A stretch of DNA of 64,000 nucleotides, taken from NCBI RefSeq assembly GCF_008014675.1, contig NZ_VOXD01000027.1, positions 1 through 64,000 of the forward strand. The letters are read 5' to 3'. The notes below the pieces were generated by a model. That model had not been told where the DNA came from, made no database searches, and saw only the letters and a program-made list of their open reading frames with translations. Below, in pieces: positions 1 through 8,236 of the stretch; within the stretch, counting starts at the first letter, position 1; each line of letters begins with the position of its first letter. A program made the position numbers and the translations under genes. This DNA is from Neolewinella aurantiaca. GTDB lineage: Bacteria > Bacteroidota > Bacteroidia > Chitinophagales > Saprospiraceae.

Positions 1-139
1 GATGTCTGATATCGTGACGGCCTATCGCAACGAACGCATAGCGTATCACCTTTTGGACAAGTGTGGTGTCGACCCACACACGCCCAAAATGCAAGCGGTA
101 ATTGCAGAGCTTAAAGTCTTTGGGGCCCGAGCGGCCTAA
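1..139 (+). CDS. Unidentified protein, probably C-terminal end (partial)
   Basis: The frame runs from base 2 to a TAA at 137-139, 45 codons, with an in-frame ATG at base 2. It is either a very short complete gene or, more likely, the tail of a protein that begins outside the window. The peptide carries segments such as YHLLDKCGV and MQAVIAELK that look helical. I do not recognise a family. DUF294/exonuclease pairs like the next two genes often sit beside acetate uptake and activation genes in other bacteria, but nothing in these 45 residues identifies one. Confidence 0.45.
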   Translation, partial: MSDIVTAYRNERIAYHLLDKCGVDPHTPKMQAVIAELKVFGARAA

Positions 140-157
140 AATCGTAGCGGACCATTG

Positions 158-258
158 TATCACGAGATGCACTACTATCACGAACTTGCCGCTTGTCACG
201 TCTCCCCTCTCCCGAGGAGAGGGGCCGGGGGAGAGGGGGATCCGTGCATCTCGTGATA
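158..258. mobile_element. MITE-like palindromic element, family 1, intact copy
   Basis: Perfect 15-bp terminal inverted repeats at 158-172 and 244-258 (TATCACGAGATGCAC and its complement) enclose a core with its own palindrome (CCCCTCTCC / GGAGAGGGG near 204-225). The outermost bases are TA on both sides, which would fit a TA target duplication as made by Tc/mariner-IS630 type transposases, but this could equally be part of the repeat. No coding capacity. A diverged second copy lies at 22748-23023. It fills most of the gap upstream of the DUF294 gene. Confidence 0.6.
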
Positions 259-358
259 TACACCTTTTGGGGAGCCATATGGGATGTCCGCTAATGAATT
301 CCTACCTTAAGCCCCGCAAACTGCGCTAAGCGCCAGTTCAACCAACTTTTTCAGTCTG

Positions 359-2290
359 ATGCCAAACCAGGTAACCCGCCGCATATTCGATTTCCTGAAG
401 GACATACCACCTTTCACTTTTGTGGATAGTGAAGAAGCACTGATGAAAATTGCGGAAAGAGCAGAGGTGGAGTATCTGCCACCAGGCACAGTGATTTTCA
501 GGCCGGGCGATCCGCCGCTCGATCGCTTTTACATCGTAAAAGAGGGCGCGATTGACCTGCTTCGCTTGGTCGGTACCGAGGAACAACTCGTCGAGCGCTG
601 CGGCGAAGGAGAGAGCTTTGGGTTGAGGCCTTTACTTGCCGAAGACAACCACTTGTTTTTGGCGCGGTCTGCAGAAGAGAGTCTCGTTTATGCCATCAAT
701 ACCGAAGGCTTCAAAAATCTGCTCAACAACTTCCCGGCGTTGACCCAATACCTTGCGGTGAGCATGGCGGGCAGCAACCGCTACACGATGGCGCCTCCGG
801 CGCCAACCACAAGCACTACCGCGGAGGTGCCATTGGTTACCAGCCTGCTGGAGTCGCAACGCCTCGAGCGTTCGCGCCTGCCGATCACCTGCCAGACGAC
901 CGCCCGGATCATCGATGCCGCCAAACTTATGACGGAGCACAATGTGGGGTCTATCGTAGTGGTGGATCCGGCCGGGCATCCTGTTGGGATTATCACAGAC
1001 CGGGACTTCCGGCAGAAGGTTGCTACCGGTGTTCGCAGCCCTAAAGACAAGGTTGGAACCATTATGGGCAAACCGGTGGTTTGCATCAGCCGGGATAAAA
1101 CAGCTGCCGACGTACAAATCATGATGGTTCGTAAGAAAGTGAATCACCTGGTGCAAACTGAGGACGGGACGGATAAGAGCCGCATCACCGGTGTTGTCAG
1201 TAAGCACGACTTATTGGTCATTCAGGGCAACAACCCTGCGGTCCTGATCCGGGAAATCGGGCGGGCTAAATCGGCGGGTTACCTGCGCACCCTACGGGAG
1301 CGTGCCGAGAAGATGCTGGCTACTTACCTGGGGCAGGAAATAAGCATATCCTTCATCACCACCGTGATGACCCAACTCAACGACGAGATAATACGAACGT
1401 GCATGAAACTTAGCCTGGCCCGGATGCAGGCCGAAGGCAAAGGCAACCCGCCCGCTCCTTTCGACTGGCTGGCGCTGGGCAGCCAGGGCCGGGGCGAACA
1501 ACTGCTGCGCACCGATCAGGACAATGCCCTCATTTTTGAAGATGTAGCGCCCGCCCGCTACAACGCCGTAAAAGACTACTTCCTCCAACTGGCGGGCTAC
1601 GTCACCGAGTTCCTCCACCAGGTAGGGTTTAAGTATTGCCCGGCCGATATGATGGCCAGCAACCCGAAATGGTGCATGCCCGTAAGCCAGTGGAAACAAC
1701 AGTTTAGCCACTGGATGGCCGAAAACACCGCTGAAAACCTGCTCAACATCAGTATCTTCTTCGACTTCCGCGGAGTATGGGGAGATGGTAGTTTGCCCGC
1801 TAAACTCACTAAGCATATCTTCCAGGAGTTGGAAGGAGGCCGTGACCGCTTTTTGGCATCGCTGGCACAATCTGCCCTGGATAACCCAAGTCCGCTCACC
1901 TTTTTCCGGAACTTTGTTGTGGAGCGTTCCGGAGAGAACAAAGACCAGTTCGATCTTAAAAGAAGAGTTATGCGCCCCCTGACCGACGCGGCAAGGGTAC
2001 TGACCCTAAAGGCGCAAATAGGGTCGGTCAACAATACCTTCCGGCGTTACGAGGCACTGGCAAAGCTGGAGCCCCAAAACGCTGAACTTTACCGGGAAGC
2101 CGCACAAGCTTATGAACTACTCATTCGCCTGCGGGCGACCATTGGTCTGCAACGCAACGACTCGGGGCGCTACCTCAAACCAAAGGAATTGTCCTCCACT
2201 CAGCGCCTGTTGCTGCGCAACAGTTTTACGCCCGTTAAAGAAATACAGAGCCTGCTCGAGCTTAGGTTTCAGTTAACCTTTTTGCGCTGA
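359..2290 (+). CDS. cNMP-binding / CBS / DUF294 nucleotidyltransferase-like protein
   Basis: A 643-residue cytoplasmic signalling protein. Order of domains: cyclic-nucleotide-binding-like domain at about 20-140, two CBS repeats at about 175-290 (phrases such as NVGSIVVVDPAGHPVGIITD), then a DUF294 nucleotidyltransferase domain with GSQGRGEQLLRTDQDNA near residue 375, and the DUF294 C-terminal helical domain to the end. The GS...E...D.D pattern is the metal/nucleotide site of the GlnD-like nucleotidyltransferases. Family knowledge: these proteins are thought to modify or regulate a partner in response to nucleotides; the target is unknown. The stop overlaps the next start by one base (TGATG), so the two are almost certainly translationally coupled. 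Start chosen at the first ATG giving a complete N-terminal domain. Confidence 0.85.
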   Translation: MPNQVTRRIFDFLKDIPPFTFVDSEEALMKIAERAEVEYLPPGTVIFRPGDPPLDRFYIVKEGAIDLLRLVGTEEQLVERCGEGESFGLRPLLAEDNHLFLARSAEESLVYAINTEGFKNLLNNFPALTQYLAVSMAGSNRYTMAPPAPTTSTTAEVPLVTSLLESQRLERSRLPITCQTTARIIDAAKLMTEHNVGSIVVVDPAGHPVGIITDRDFRQKVATGVRSPKDKVGTIMGKPVVCISRDKTAADVQIMMVRKKVNHLVQTEDGTDKSRITGVVSKHDLLVIQGNNPAVLIREIGRAKSAGYLRTLRERAEKMLATYLGQEISISFITTVMTQLNDEIIRTCMKLSLARMQAEGKGNPPAPFDWLALGSQGRGEQLLRTDQDNALIFEDVAPARYNAVKDYFLQLAGYVTEFLHQVGFKYCPADMMASNPKWCMPVSQWKQQFSHWMAENTAENLLNISIFFDFRGVWGDGSLPAKLTKHIFQELEGGRDRFLASLAQSALDNPSPLTFFRNFVVERSGENKDQFDLKRRVMRPLTDAARVLTLKAQIGSVNNTFRRYEALAKLEPQNAELYREAAQAYELLIRLRATIGLQRNDSGRYLKPKELSSTQRLLLRNSFTPVKEIQSLLELRFQLTFLR

Positions 2291-3012
2291 TGAAAAAGGA
2301 AAGCTGGTTGAACAAAATATGGGGGTACCTGCCCGGAAGATATACCCCTGACCGGGCAGAATGGCCGGAGTGGTACACGTCTTATGCTGATGCTTCAGCT
2401 GCGGATCGCCCCCCAGGAAAATCGTTACTGAGCAGCGCAAGAATCCTCGTCATCGACGCCGAGACCACCGGTCTCGATTACCGCAAAGACCGGCTCATCA
2501 GCTTGGGGGGATTGCGACTGAGCGGATCTACCATTTACGTAGCAGATCACTTTGAAGCTTACCTCCCTACCCCAACGGAGCTGAGCGCTGAAAGCGCAGT
2601 TTCTATTCATGGCATTGTTCCCAACTCCAGCAGGTACGTCTACGATACCGAAGCCGAGCTACTGCGCCGGCTACTGCTGTTCCTGGGGCCGCAGGGAATA
2701 ATAGTGGGCCACCACATCGGGTTCGATGTGGCCATGATCAATATGGCATTGGGTCGTCAGGGAGCGGGGCCTCTGCTCAATAAAGTCGTGGATACCGGCG
2801 GTCTGGCCGAACGGCTGCAACCAGCCGGTTACTGGACTCCGCCGGAGAAATTCAGCCTCGACAACCTTGCGCGCCGGTACAGGATTCCGCTCTCCGACCG
2901 TCACACTGCTCTGGGCGACGCTTACATCACTGCCGTTTTGTGGCTGAAGCTCACCGCCCGGCTCTCTGATAAATTAGGACGAGAACTTACCGTTGAGGAC
3001 GTGGCAGGATAA
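2290..3012 (+). CDS. DnaQ-like 3'-5' exonuclease
   Basis: A 240-residue DEDDh exonuclease of the DNA polymerase III epsilon family. Motif ExoI is DAETTGLD near residue 55 (Asp and Glu metal ligands), ExoII is HHIGFDVAMIN near 140, and ExoIII is the HTALGD group near 204-209 with the catalytic His and last Asp. It is longer at the N terminus than a bare exonuclease domain (about 45 extra residues, rich in Trp and Tyr). It is coupled to the DUF294 gene by a one-base overlap. This pairing is known from many bacteria and suggests a shared function rather than replicative proofreading. Confidence 0.85.
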   Translation: MKKESWLNKIWGYLPGRYTPDRAEWPEWYTSYADASAADRPPGKSLLSSARILVIDAETTGLDYRKDRLISLGGLRLSGSTIYVADHFEAYLPTPTELSAESAVSIHGIVPNSSRYVYDTEAELLRRLLLFLGPQGIIVGHHIGFDVAMINMALGRQGAGPLLNKVVDTGGLAERLQPAGYWTPPEKFSLDNLARRYRIPLSDRHTALGDAYITAVLWLKLTARLSDKLGRELTVEDVAG

Positions 3013-3346
3013 ACGCGTCCTTTCGAGAAATTAGCTACCCGTTTATGGATTCCCCAAAAACGAGCACTGCTCCTGCGTCAGCGCCCCATGATGCTTTATT
3101 TAGCTGCCTCCGCCGAAGTACCCGGGATTCCACCAAACAGTAATGAGCGGAAATGCAGAAGATGGGCAATCATAGCACTACACAGACGCACAACCGGGTG
3201 GTTGCAAAGAGGATTCAGGTTAAAATTTATTTTTAGATTATTACGGATGAGTAAAATTAACTTCTTCTCCGCTGCTTCGCATCTCCGGGGCTGCATTTTG
3301 GGGACAGGGGCGATCAACTCCCCAATTACCCTTATTTTGGCCGCAG
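3013..3346. other. Intergenic region, no feature seen
   Basis: About 330 bases between the exonuclease and the membrane protein gene. Short frames exist on both strands but have no recognisable protein features. An AT-rich stretch at about 3220-3260 could hold the promoter of the next gene, but no clear TAnnTTTG box is visible. Confidence 0.4.
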
Positions 3347-5590
3347 ATGTCGAAGTTACCCATTTCACCGCCGTACCAGCACCTGATCGTTTTTATCGTT
3401 GCCAGTTTAGTTTTTGGTCTGTTCTTTCAGGACCTGATGCTTAAACCGGGCGAGAGCTCTCCGGTCGTTTCGGGAGATGGCCTTACCATACACTACAACC
3501 TTGCCTACCATACAACTTACGGGAACGGGGCATTGCTGAAGAGCCAGTACCATCCGTACGCCGAAAACATATTCATGACCGACGGTCATGCGCTCCTTGC
3601 GGTTGTTCTTTCAGCACTGAGACCTGTTTTCCCCGGCATTGGGGAACACGCCATCGGAATAAGCAATTTTCTGGTTTTCTGGAGTAATCCTCTGGCGGCG
3701 CTGCTGCTGTTCCTTGTTCTGCGCCAACTGAAAGTACGCTGGCCGCTGGCCATGGTCGGGGGCATCCTTATTGCGATGCTTTCTCCGCAGATTCACCGGC
3801 AAATGGCCGGTCAGTTCACACTGGGGTTCGCCTGGCTTATACCACTGGTTATCTGGTACTTGCTGGCATGGAACAAAGGAAAGCTTTACTGGTTAAAAAG
3901 CCTGGGTGTAGCGCTCGTAATTTACTTTCTGGGCCTCAATAACCCGTACATGTACGCCATTGCAGCTACGTTGATCCTGGCTACAACGGGGTTCGCAGCA
4001 ATTGCCAAATTACTGGGGCTACGCCTGCCAGAGTGGAAACAAACCGGTTACTGGCTACTGGTCTTTGTGGCTTCTACTATTGCGCTGTACGCTACGGTTA
4101 GCTACTTCGACACCGTAACCGACAGGGTTGAAGTTCCCTTCGGCTTTTTCCATAACATGGCCAACTGGGGTGGTTTGCTTTCCAGCACCGGGTTGTTCGC
4201 GTACGACTTCTTTCACGGCCTGTTGCCAGAGCTGGGCAAGCCACGCCACGAAAACCAGATTTACCTGGGGCTGATACCAATGGCCCTCGCCGTGGCTGTT
4301 CCTGTCCTGTTGGCATTCAGGCGCTGGCGTGCTGAATTCAGCAGCCAGCCCGTGCTTCTGCTCGCCTTGCTCGGTTCGCTTGCCGGGCTGGTGTTTGCCT
4401 TCGGATTGCCCTTTAAGTGGTTCGAATACTGGAGTTACGACCACCTGGGCTCCGTACTCCAGTTTAGAGCACCGGCGCGTTTCGGCTGGCCATTCTATTA
4501 TTTACTGAGCCTCTCGGCTGTTTATTTCCTCGACAGGTTATACGAAGGGCCGAAACTGAAAATTTCGGCTGTGGTATTCATCGGAGCAGCCCTCCTGGTG
4601 TGGACTGTAGAAGCGGGGCAATACCTGGCGCAAAAGCTTGACGGTATGCACAAAGAAAATGCTCTCGGTAAAGACCTGCTCGACCGTTACCGGGTCATTG
4701 CTTCGGAGAACGACATCAGCAAAGAAAACTATTCAAGTATTTTTTTGCTGCCAACAGAACTGGGCTGGTCCGACAAGATCCACCACAACGGAACCTGGCG
4801 AAGCAACCACGATGGATACCAACTCGCCTTAGCTACCGGAATCCCCTTGCTCAATGGGAAACTATCGCGTGTTTCGTTGAGTCGTTCGCTGCAAAGCCTC
4901 CAGATTACTTCCGATCCGTTGGTCGAAAAGCCCCTGCTGGATGAGATAGATGACGGAAGAGACATCCTTATTTTAGCGGTGAAAGACGACGTGCTTGACC
5001 CGGAAGAACTGGGCGTCAAGAAACTGGGAACCACCATTTACAGGAATGAAGAGGTAGAACTGCTTAGACTCTCGCCCTCAGACTTCAAAGCCGCGAACCG
5101 CAGGGCCATCGTACAGGCATTGGCCGATACCACAATTACCAATGAATACCTGCGGTACGACTACGAAACGAATCAGGAAACCGCGTTTACGGGTATTGGT
5201 AGCCGGAGGGTAGAGAAAGGATGGACCGACTTGCTGAACCTATCCTTAGACAGTCTACCGGGCGCGAACGAATGGCAACTTAGCGCATGGGTCTTTGCTG
5301 ACAAACGCAGATTCGGAGGACCAAAATTCGATCTGAAACTGATCGACCCGGAAGGAGAAAGAATTGAAATTCAGAACAAGTGGATCAACACCGTGTACCA
5401 AACCCAGAACGGTTGGCAACGCCTGGATTTTAGCTTTTCCGCAAAAGCCGGCGCAGCCCGGCTGGTGCTCACGGCTAATTACGACCATCCGTTTTACTTC
5501 GATGAACTGATGATCAGGCCCGCAGGGCATGATGTACGCATAATGCGGCAAGACGGAACGCTCTACAACGGCTTTTGGATTCAGGATTAA
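3347..5590 (+). CDS. Multi-spanning membrane protein, GT-C / YfhO-like
   Basis: A 747-residue integral membrane protein. The first ~470 residues hold roughly ten to twelve hydrophobic segments (for example LIVFIVASLVFGLFF near residue 13 and ALLLFLVLRQL). A soluble region of about 270 residues follows and ends in a beta-rich segment (DLKLIDPEGERIEIQNKW and FYFDELMIRPAG) resembling a carbohydrate-binding jelly roll. The architecture fits lipid-linked-sugar-dependent glycosyltransferases of GT-C type or YfhO-like proteins, but no catalytic motif is secure, so a precise reaction is not assigned. It stands alone, with unrelated genes on each side. Confidence 0.6.
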   Translation: MSKLPISPPYQHLIVFIVASLVFGLFFQDLMLKPGESSPVVSGDGLTIHYNLAYHTTYGNGALLKSQYHPYAENIFMTDGHALLAVVLSALRPVFPGIGEHAIGISNFLVFWSNPLAALLLFLVLRQLKVRWPLAMVGGILIAMLSPQIHRQMAGQFTLGFAWLIPLVIWYLLAWNKGKLYWLKSLGVALVIYFLGLNNPYMYAIAATLILATTGFAAIAKLLGLRLPEWKQTGYWLLVFVASTIALYATVSYFDTVTDRVEVPFGFFHNMANWGGLLSSTGLFAYDFFHGLLPELGKPRHENQIYLGLIPMALAVAVPVLLAFRRWRAEFSSQPVLLLALLGSLAGLVFAFGLPFKWFEYWSYDHLGSVLQFRAPARFGWPFYYLLSLSAVYFLDRLYEGPKLKISAVVFIGAALLVWTVEAGQYLAQKLDGMHKENALGKDLLDRYRVIASENDISKENYSSIFLLPTELGWSDKIHHNGTWRSNHDGYQLALATGIPLLNGKLSRVSLSRSLQSLQITSDPLVEKPLLDEIDDGRDILILAVKDDVLDPEELGVKKLGTTIYRNEEVELLRLSPSDFKAANRRAIVQALADTTITNEYLRYDYETNQETAFTGIGSRRVEKGWTDLLNLSLDSLPGANEWQLSAWVFADKRRFGGPKFDLKLIDPEGERIEIQNKWINTVYQTQNGWQRLDFSFSAKAGAARLVLTANYDHPFYFDELMIRPAGHDVRIMRQDGTLYNGFWIQD

Positions 5591-5624
5591 AACCGCTCCT
5601 CTACCCTGCCGTTGAACTTACTTT

Positions 5625-5641
5625 GCACCTGCGGCCCCGCC
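5625..5641 (+). repeat. Iterated motif copy 1 (intergenic)
   Basis: Reads GCACCTGCGGCCCCGCC, preceded by TTT. A degenerate inverted partner (GCGGCGCAGGT, 5649-5659) follows at once, so ACCTGC pairs with GCAGGT in a hairpin. It lies between the membrane protein and scoA. Confidence 0.65.
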
Positions 5642-5750
5642 TGATCTGCGGCGCAGGTTCACGTCCGTTTCCCTCCTGGAGCATCAATAAAAAAAATAAA
5701 GTTGTCGGAACAACAGTCCAATTTACGTACCTTACCCAAAATTTAAGATC

Positions 5751-6446
5751 ATGAACAAAGTATGCGCGAACGCAGGTGCGGCGATAGTTGGAATCAGCAA
5801 TGACATGACACTTATGCTCGGTGGCTTCGGCCTCTGTGGTATCCCGGAAAACTGCATCGCTGCTCTGGCGAAAAGCGGCGTTACCGGACTTACCTGTATC
5901 AGCAATAATGCTGGTGTGGACGACTTCGGCCTCGGGCTTATGCTGCAGAGCCGTCAGATCAAAAAAATGATTGCGAGCTACGTAGGCGAGAACGCAGAAT
6001 TTGAACGCCAGATGCTCTCGGGCGAGCTTGAGGTAGACCTCATCCCTCAGGGTTCGCTTGCCGAACGCTGCCGTGCCGGAGGTGCAGGGATCCCGGCCTT
6101 CTTCACCCCTGCGGGCTACGGCACCGAGGTAGCTGAAGGAAAAGAGGTTCGCGAATTCAACGGTAAGCCGCACATTCTCGAATCTGCTCTCACTGCCGAC
6201 TTCGCTATCGTTAAAGCCTGGAAAGGAGACACCCTCGGCAACCTGGTGTATAAAGGAACGGCCCGCAACTTCAACCCCGTAATGGCCATGGCCGGTAAAA
6301 TCACCATCGCTGAAGTGGAAGAACTCGTTGAACCAGGAGAACTTGACCCAAATCACATCCACACCCCCGGTGTTTTTGTCCAACGCATCTTCCAGGGCAA
6401 ATCCTTCGAGAAGCGCATTGAGCAACGTACCGTTCGTAGTAAATAG
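5751..6446 (+). CDS. scoA: 3-oxoacid CoA-transferase subunit A
   Basis: A 231-residue alpha subunit of the succinyl-CoA:3-ketoacid CoA-transferase family, which moves CoA from succinyl-CoA to acetoacetate in ketone-body or acetoacetate use. The glycine-rich [15 protein letters not shown] segment near residues 21-35 and the downstream [30 protein letters not shown] and GTEVAEGKE segments are typical of the family. Full length for this subunit. Its partner scoB follows after 76 bases. Residues 5-10 (CANAGA) are encoded by a copy of the genome's iterated motif, which is unusual for such a conserved protein; this N-terminal stretch is variable in the family. Confidence 0.9.
   Translation: MNKVCANAGAAIVGISNDMTLMLGGFGLCGIPENCIAALAKSGVTGLTCISNNAGVDDFGLGLMLQSRQIKKMIASYVGENAEFERQMLSGELEVDLIPQGSLAERCRAGGAGIPAFFTPAGYGTEVAEGKEVREFNGKPHILESALTADFAIVKAWKGDTLGNLVYKGTARNFNPVMAMAGKITIAEVEELVEPGELDPNHIHTPGVFVQRIFQGKSFEKRIEQRTVRSK
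5764..5779 (-). repeat. Iterated motif copy 2 (inside scoA)
   Basis: Reverse-orientation copy GCGCGAACGCAGGTGC, read in the frame of scoA as CANAGA close to its N terminus. Confidence 0.6.
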
Positions 6447-6471
6447 CAGGCAGAACGCAGTCGGTAGTTCC

Positions 6472-6506
6472 CGACTCCTGACTCCCGACTCCAAACTCCA
6501 GACTTA
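6472..6506. repeat. Heptamer tandem repeat between scoA and scoB
   Basis: Five successive 7-mers of the form NNACTCC (CGACTCC, TGACTCC, CGACTCC, AAACTCC, AGACTTA) fill the spacer, 16 bases before the scoB start. Confidence 0.6.
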
Positions 6507-6522
6507 TTACTCCCCCTTACCA

Positions 6523-7176
6523 ATGTTAGACCGCAACCAAATAGCCCAAAGAATCGCCCAGGAAGTACAAGATGGCTGGTACGTGAACCTCGGCATCGGC
6601 ATCCCGACGCTGATCGCTAACTACGTCCCCGAAGATATCAGCGTCGAATTTCAGTCGGAGAACGGCATACTGGGCATGGGCCCTTTCCCCTTTGAAGGCG
6701 AAGAAGACGCCGACCTTATCAATGCCGGTAAACAAACCATTACCGCCCGCCCCGGCGCTGCGATCTTTGACTCCGCCACAAGCTTCGCTATGATCAGAGG
6801 GCAGCACATCAACCTTACAGTTCTGGGGGCGATGGAAGTAGCCCAGAACGGCGACATCGCCAACTGGAAAATCCCCGGAAAACTCGTGAAAGGAATGGGT
6901 GGTGCGATGGACCTTGTTGCCTCCGCCGAAAACATCATCGTAGCGATGATGCACACCAACCGAAAGGGGGATTCCAAAATTCTGGAGCAGTGTACCCTAC
7001 CCCTCACCGGCGTTGGCTGCGTAAAAAAGGTAGTCACCAACATGGCCGTTCTCGAAGTCCTCGGCGATGGCTTCCGTCTTCTGGAACGTGCACCCGGTGT
7101 AAGCGTGGAAGACATCCGGAACGCAACCGCTGCCCGCCTCGTCGTTGATGGTGAAGTACCCGAAATCACCTTCTGA
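6523..7176 (+). CDS. scoB: 3-oxoacid CoA-transferase subunit B
   Basis: A 217-residue beta subunit, partner of scoA. It carries VNLGIGIPTLIANYV after the N-terminal helix and the catalytic glutamate in SENGILGMG (Glu46), the residue that forms the glutamyl-CoA thioester in this family. Further family segments are MIRGQHINLTVLGAMEV and GMGGAMDLV. An earlier in-frame start at 6328 would overlap scoA and add 65 residues of low-complexity sequence, so the ATG at 6523 is preferred: it gives the standard N terminus MLDRNQIAQRIAQEV. Together with scoA it forms the CoA-transferase, probably an alpha2-beta2 enzyme. Confidence 0.9.
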   Translation: MLDRNQIAQRIAQEVQDGWYVNLGIGIPTLIANYVPEDISVEFQSENGILGMGPFPFEGEEDADLINAGKQTITARPGAAIFDSATSFAMIRGQHINLTVLGAMEVAQNGDIANWKIPGKLVKGMGGAMDLVASAENIIVAMMHTNRKGDSKILEQCTLPLTGVGCVKKVVTNMAVLEVLGDGFRLLERAPGVSVEDIRNATAARLVVDGEVPEITF

Positions 7177-7201
7177 AGCCTAAGCCCCTAAGGCCAAAAA
7201 A

Positions 7202-7267
7202 GCGATACCGACTTGAACAACGGTGAATACAATAGTAGAACAATTGCTATCCTGTCGTCGGTATCGC
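7202..7267. terminator. Inverted repeat between convergent genes
   Basis: GCGATACCGAC at 7202-7212 and its exact complement at 7257-7267 enclose 44 bases. The position between the convergent ends of scoB and the phosphatase-like gene suggests a terminator or a small palindromic element. The loop is long and there is no strong T-run, so termination is uncertain. Confidence 0.4.
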
Positions 7268-7323
7268 ATTAAATAGTGCAAAAAAGCTGGATTATCCAGC
7301 CGTAGAATTAAACTTAGTGGTTC

Positions 7324-7941
7324 TTAGCGGGCGTTGCTTAGCGCAAAGAAAATCTCACGCCCGATCTGTCGGACCCGCTCGTCGTAACGTTCCGCCTCCT
7401 GAGGCGTATCGTCAGCGACCTTGGGGTCTTCGTAGGTGAGTGGCAAACGGAGGTCCACACCGGGAATGAAAGGGCAGTTTTCGTCAGCGTCCGAGCAAGT
7501 CATAATGGCGGCGAAGTCACCCTCGGGGTTCGCAGGATCATCAAACGTTTTAGACCAACACTCAAGAGGTTCGGCAGCTTCCCCGAACTTTACGCGGTAA
7601 TGAGGATTTTCGCCTCCCGGGTTTACGATATCGAAACCGGCTCTTTGGAGAGCAGCCACCGCACGGGGATTGAATGCCGTAGCTTCTGTACCGCCAGAAA
7701 AGGTAGTAACCTGCTCCAGCCCGAACCAGGCGGCAGCAACACTGGCCCAGATCTGAGCCAAATGGCTGCGACGTGAGTTGTGCGTGCAAATGAAATTCAA
7801 CTGAACTGGCCCGCCTTTCTTTTTCTGGATATATCCGCTGAGCTTAAGCAATAACTCTTTGCGCTCCTGCGGAATCAAGGTTTCCTCATCGGTCAGTTCC
7901 TTTATGTAGGCATCCAGTTGAGGAAAAAATTGTAGGGACAT
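7324..7941 (-). CDS. ArsC / low-molecular-weight tyrosine phosphatase family protein
   Basis: A 205-residue protein of the LMW-PTP fold. The phosphate-binding loop is CTHNSRRS, C-X5-R with Cys52 and Arg58. Downstream, TCSDADENCPFIPG has two Cys separated by six residues, the same layout as the Cys pair that shuttles electrons in thioredoxin-linked arsenate reductases. About 45 extra N-terminal residues precede the fold. The loop is CTHNSRR rather than the usual CTGNSCR, so the second loop cysteine is absent. The usual Bacteroidota label is protein-tyrosine-phosphatase; arsenate reduction is plausible but unproven, and no arsR or arsenite exporter lies next to it here. Confidence 0.75.
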   Translation of the reverse strand: MSLQFFPQLDAYIKELTDEETLIPQERKELLLKLSGYIQKKKGGPVQLNFICTHNSRRSHLAQIWASVAAAWFGLEQVTTFSGGTEATAFNPRAVAALQRAGFDIVNPGGENPHYRVKFGEAAEPLECWSKTFDDPANPEGDFAAIMTCSDADENCPFIPGVDLRLPLTYEDPKVADDTPQEAERYDERVRQIGREIFFALSNAR

Positions 7942-8236
7942 TATCCAGCTTTTTAAGATGACGAAGGCTCAGTGACTGGCTTAAAACCGCTTAGCGAATT
8001 ATAGACTCCTTTATTCGGATCACTGAAAAAGACCAGGAAGAGCGCAATGAGCAAATCAACGTATGCAAATATAGCAATATCGCAATCAAATAAGCAAGCG
8101 TATCTCTTTCTATGTCAGATTTTACTCTTTTTGTTCTCTGAGAGGTTCATTGCAGTCTCCGCTTCTATACTTCTGGTCCACTAGGGGGGGAGAAAACCGT
8201 AGAATTAACCCTTAGCCACCCTGTTAAGCGGTATCC
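7942..8236. promoter_or_regulatory. Upstream region of the ArsC/PTP-like gene
   Basis: About 295 bases. At 8064-8090 there is a run of short near-repeats based on GCAAATATA, GCAATATC and GCAATCAAA, roughly 120 bases upstream of the start on the minus strand. AT-rich repeats of this kind can be ArsR/SmtB-type operators, but no regulator gene is adjacent and the site is not a clean palindrome. Confidence 0.25.

Noticed and set aside
6328-6522. Upstream extension of scoB
   Set aside because: It would overlap the end of scoA and translate the heptamer repeat; the family N terminus starts at 6523.
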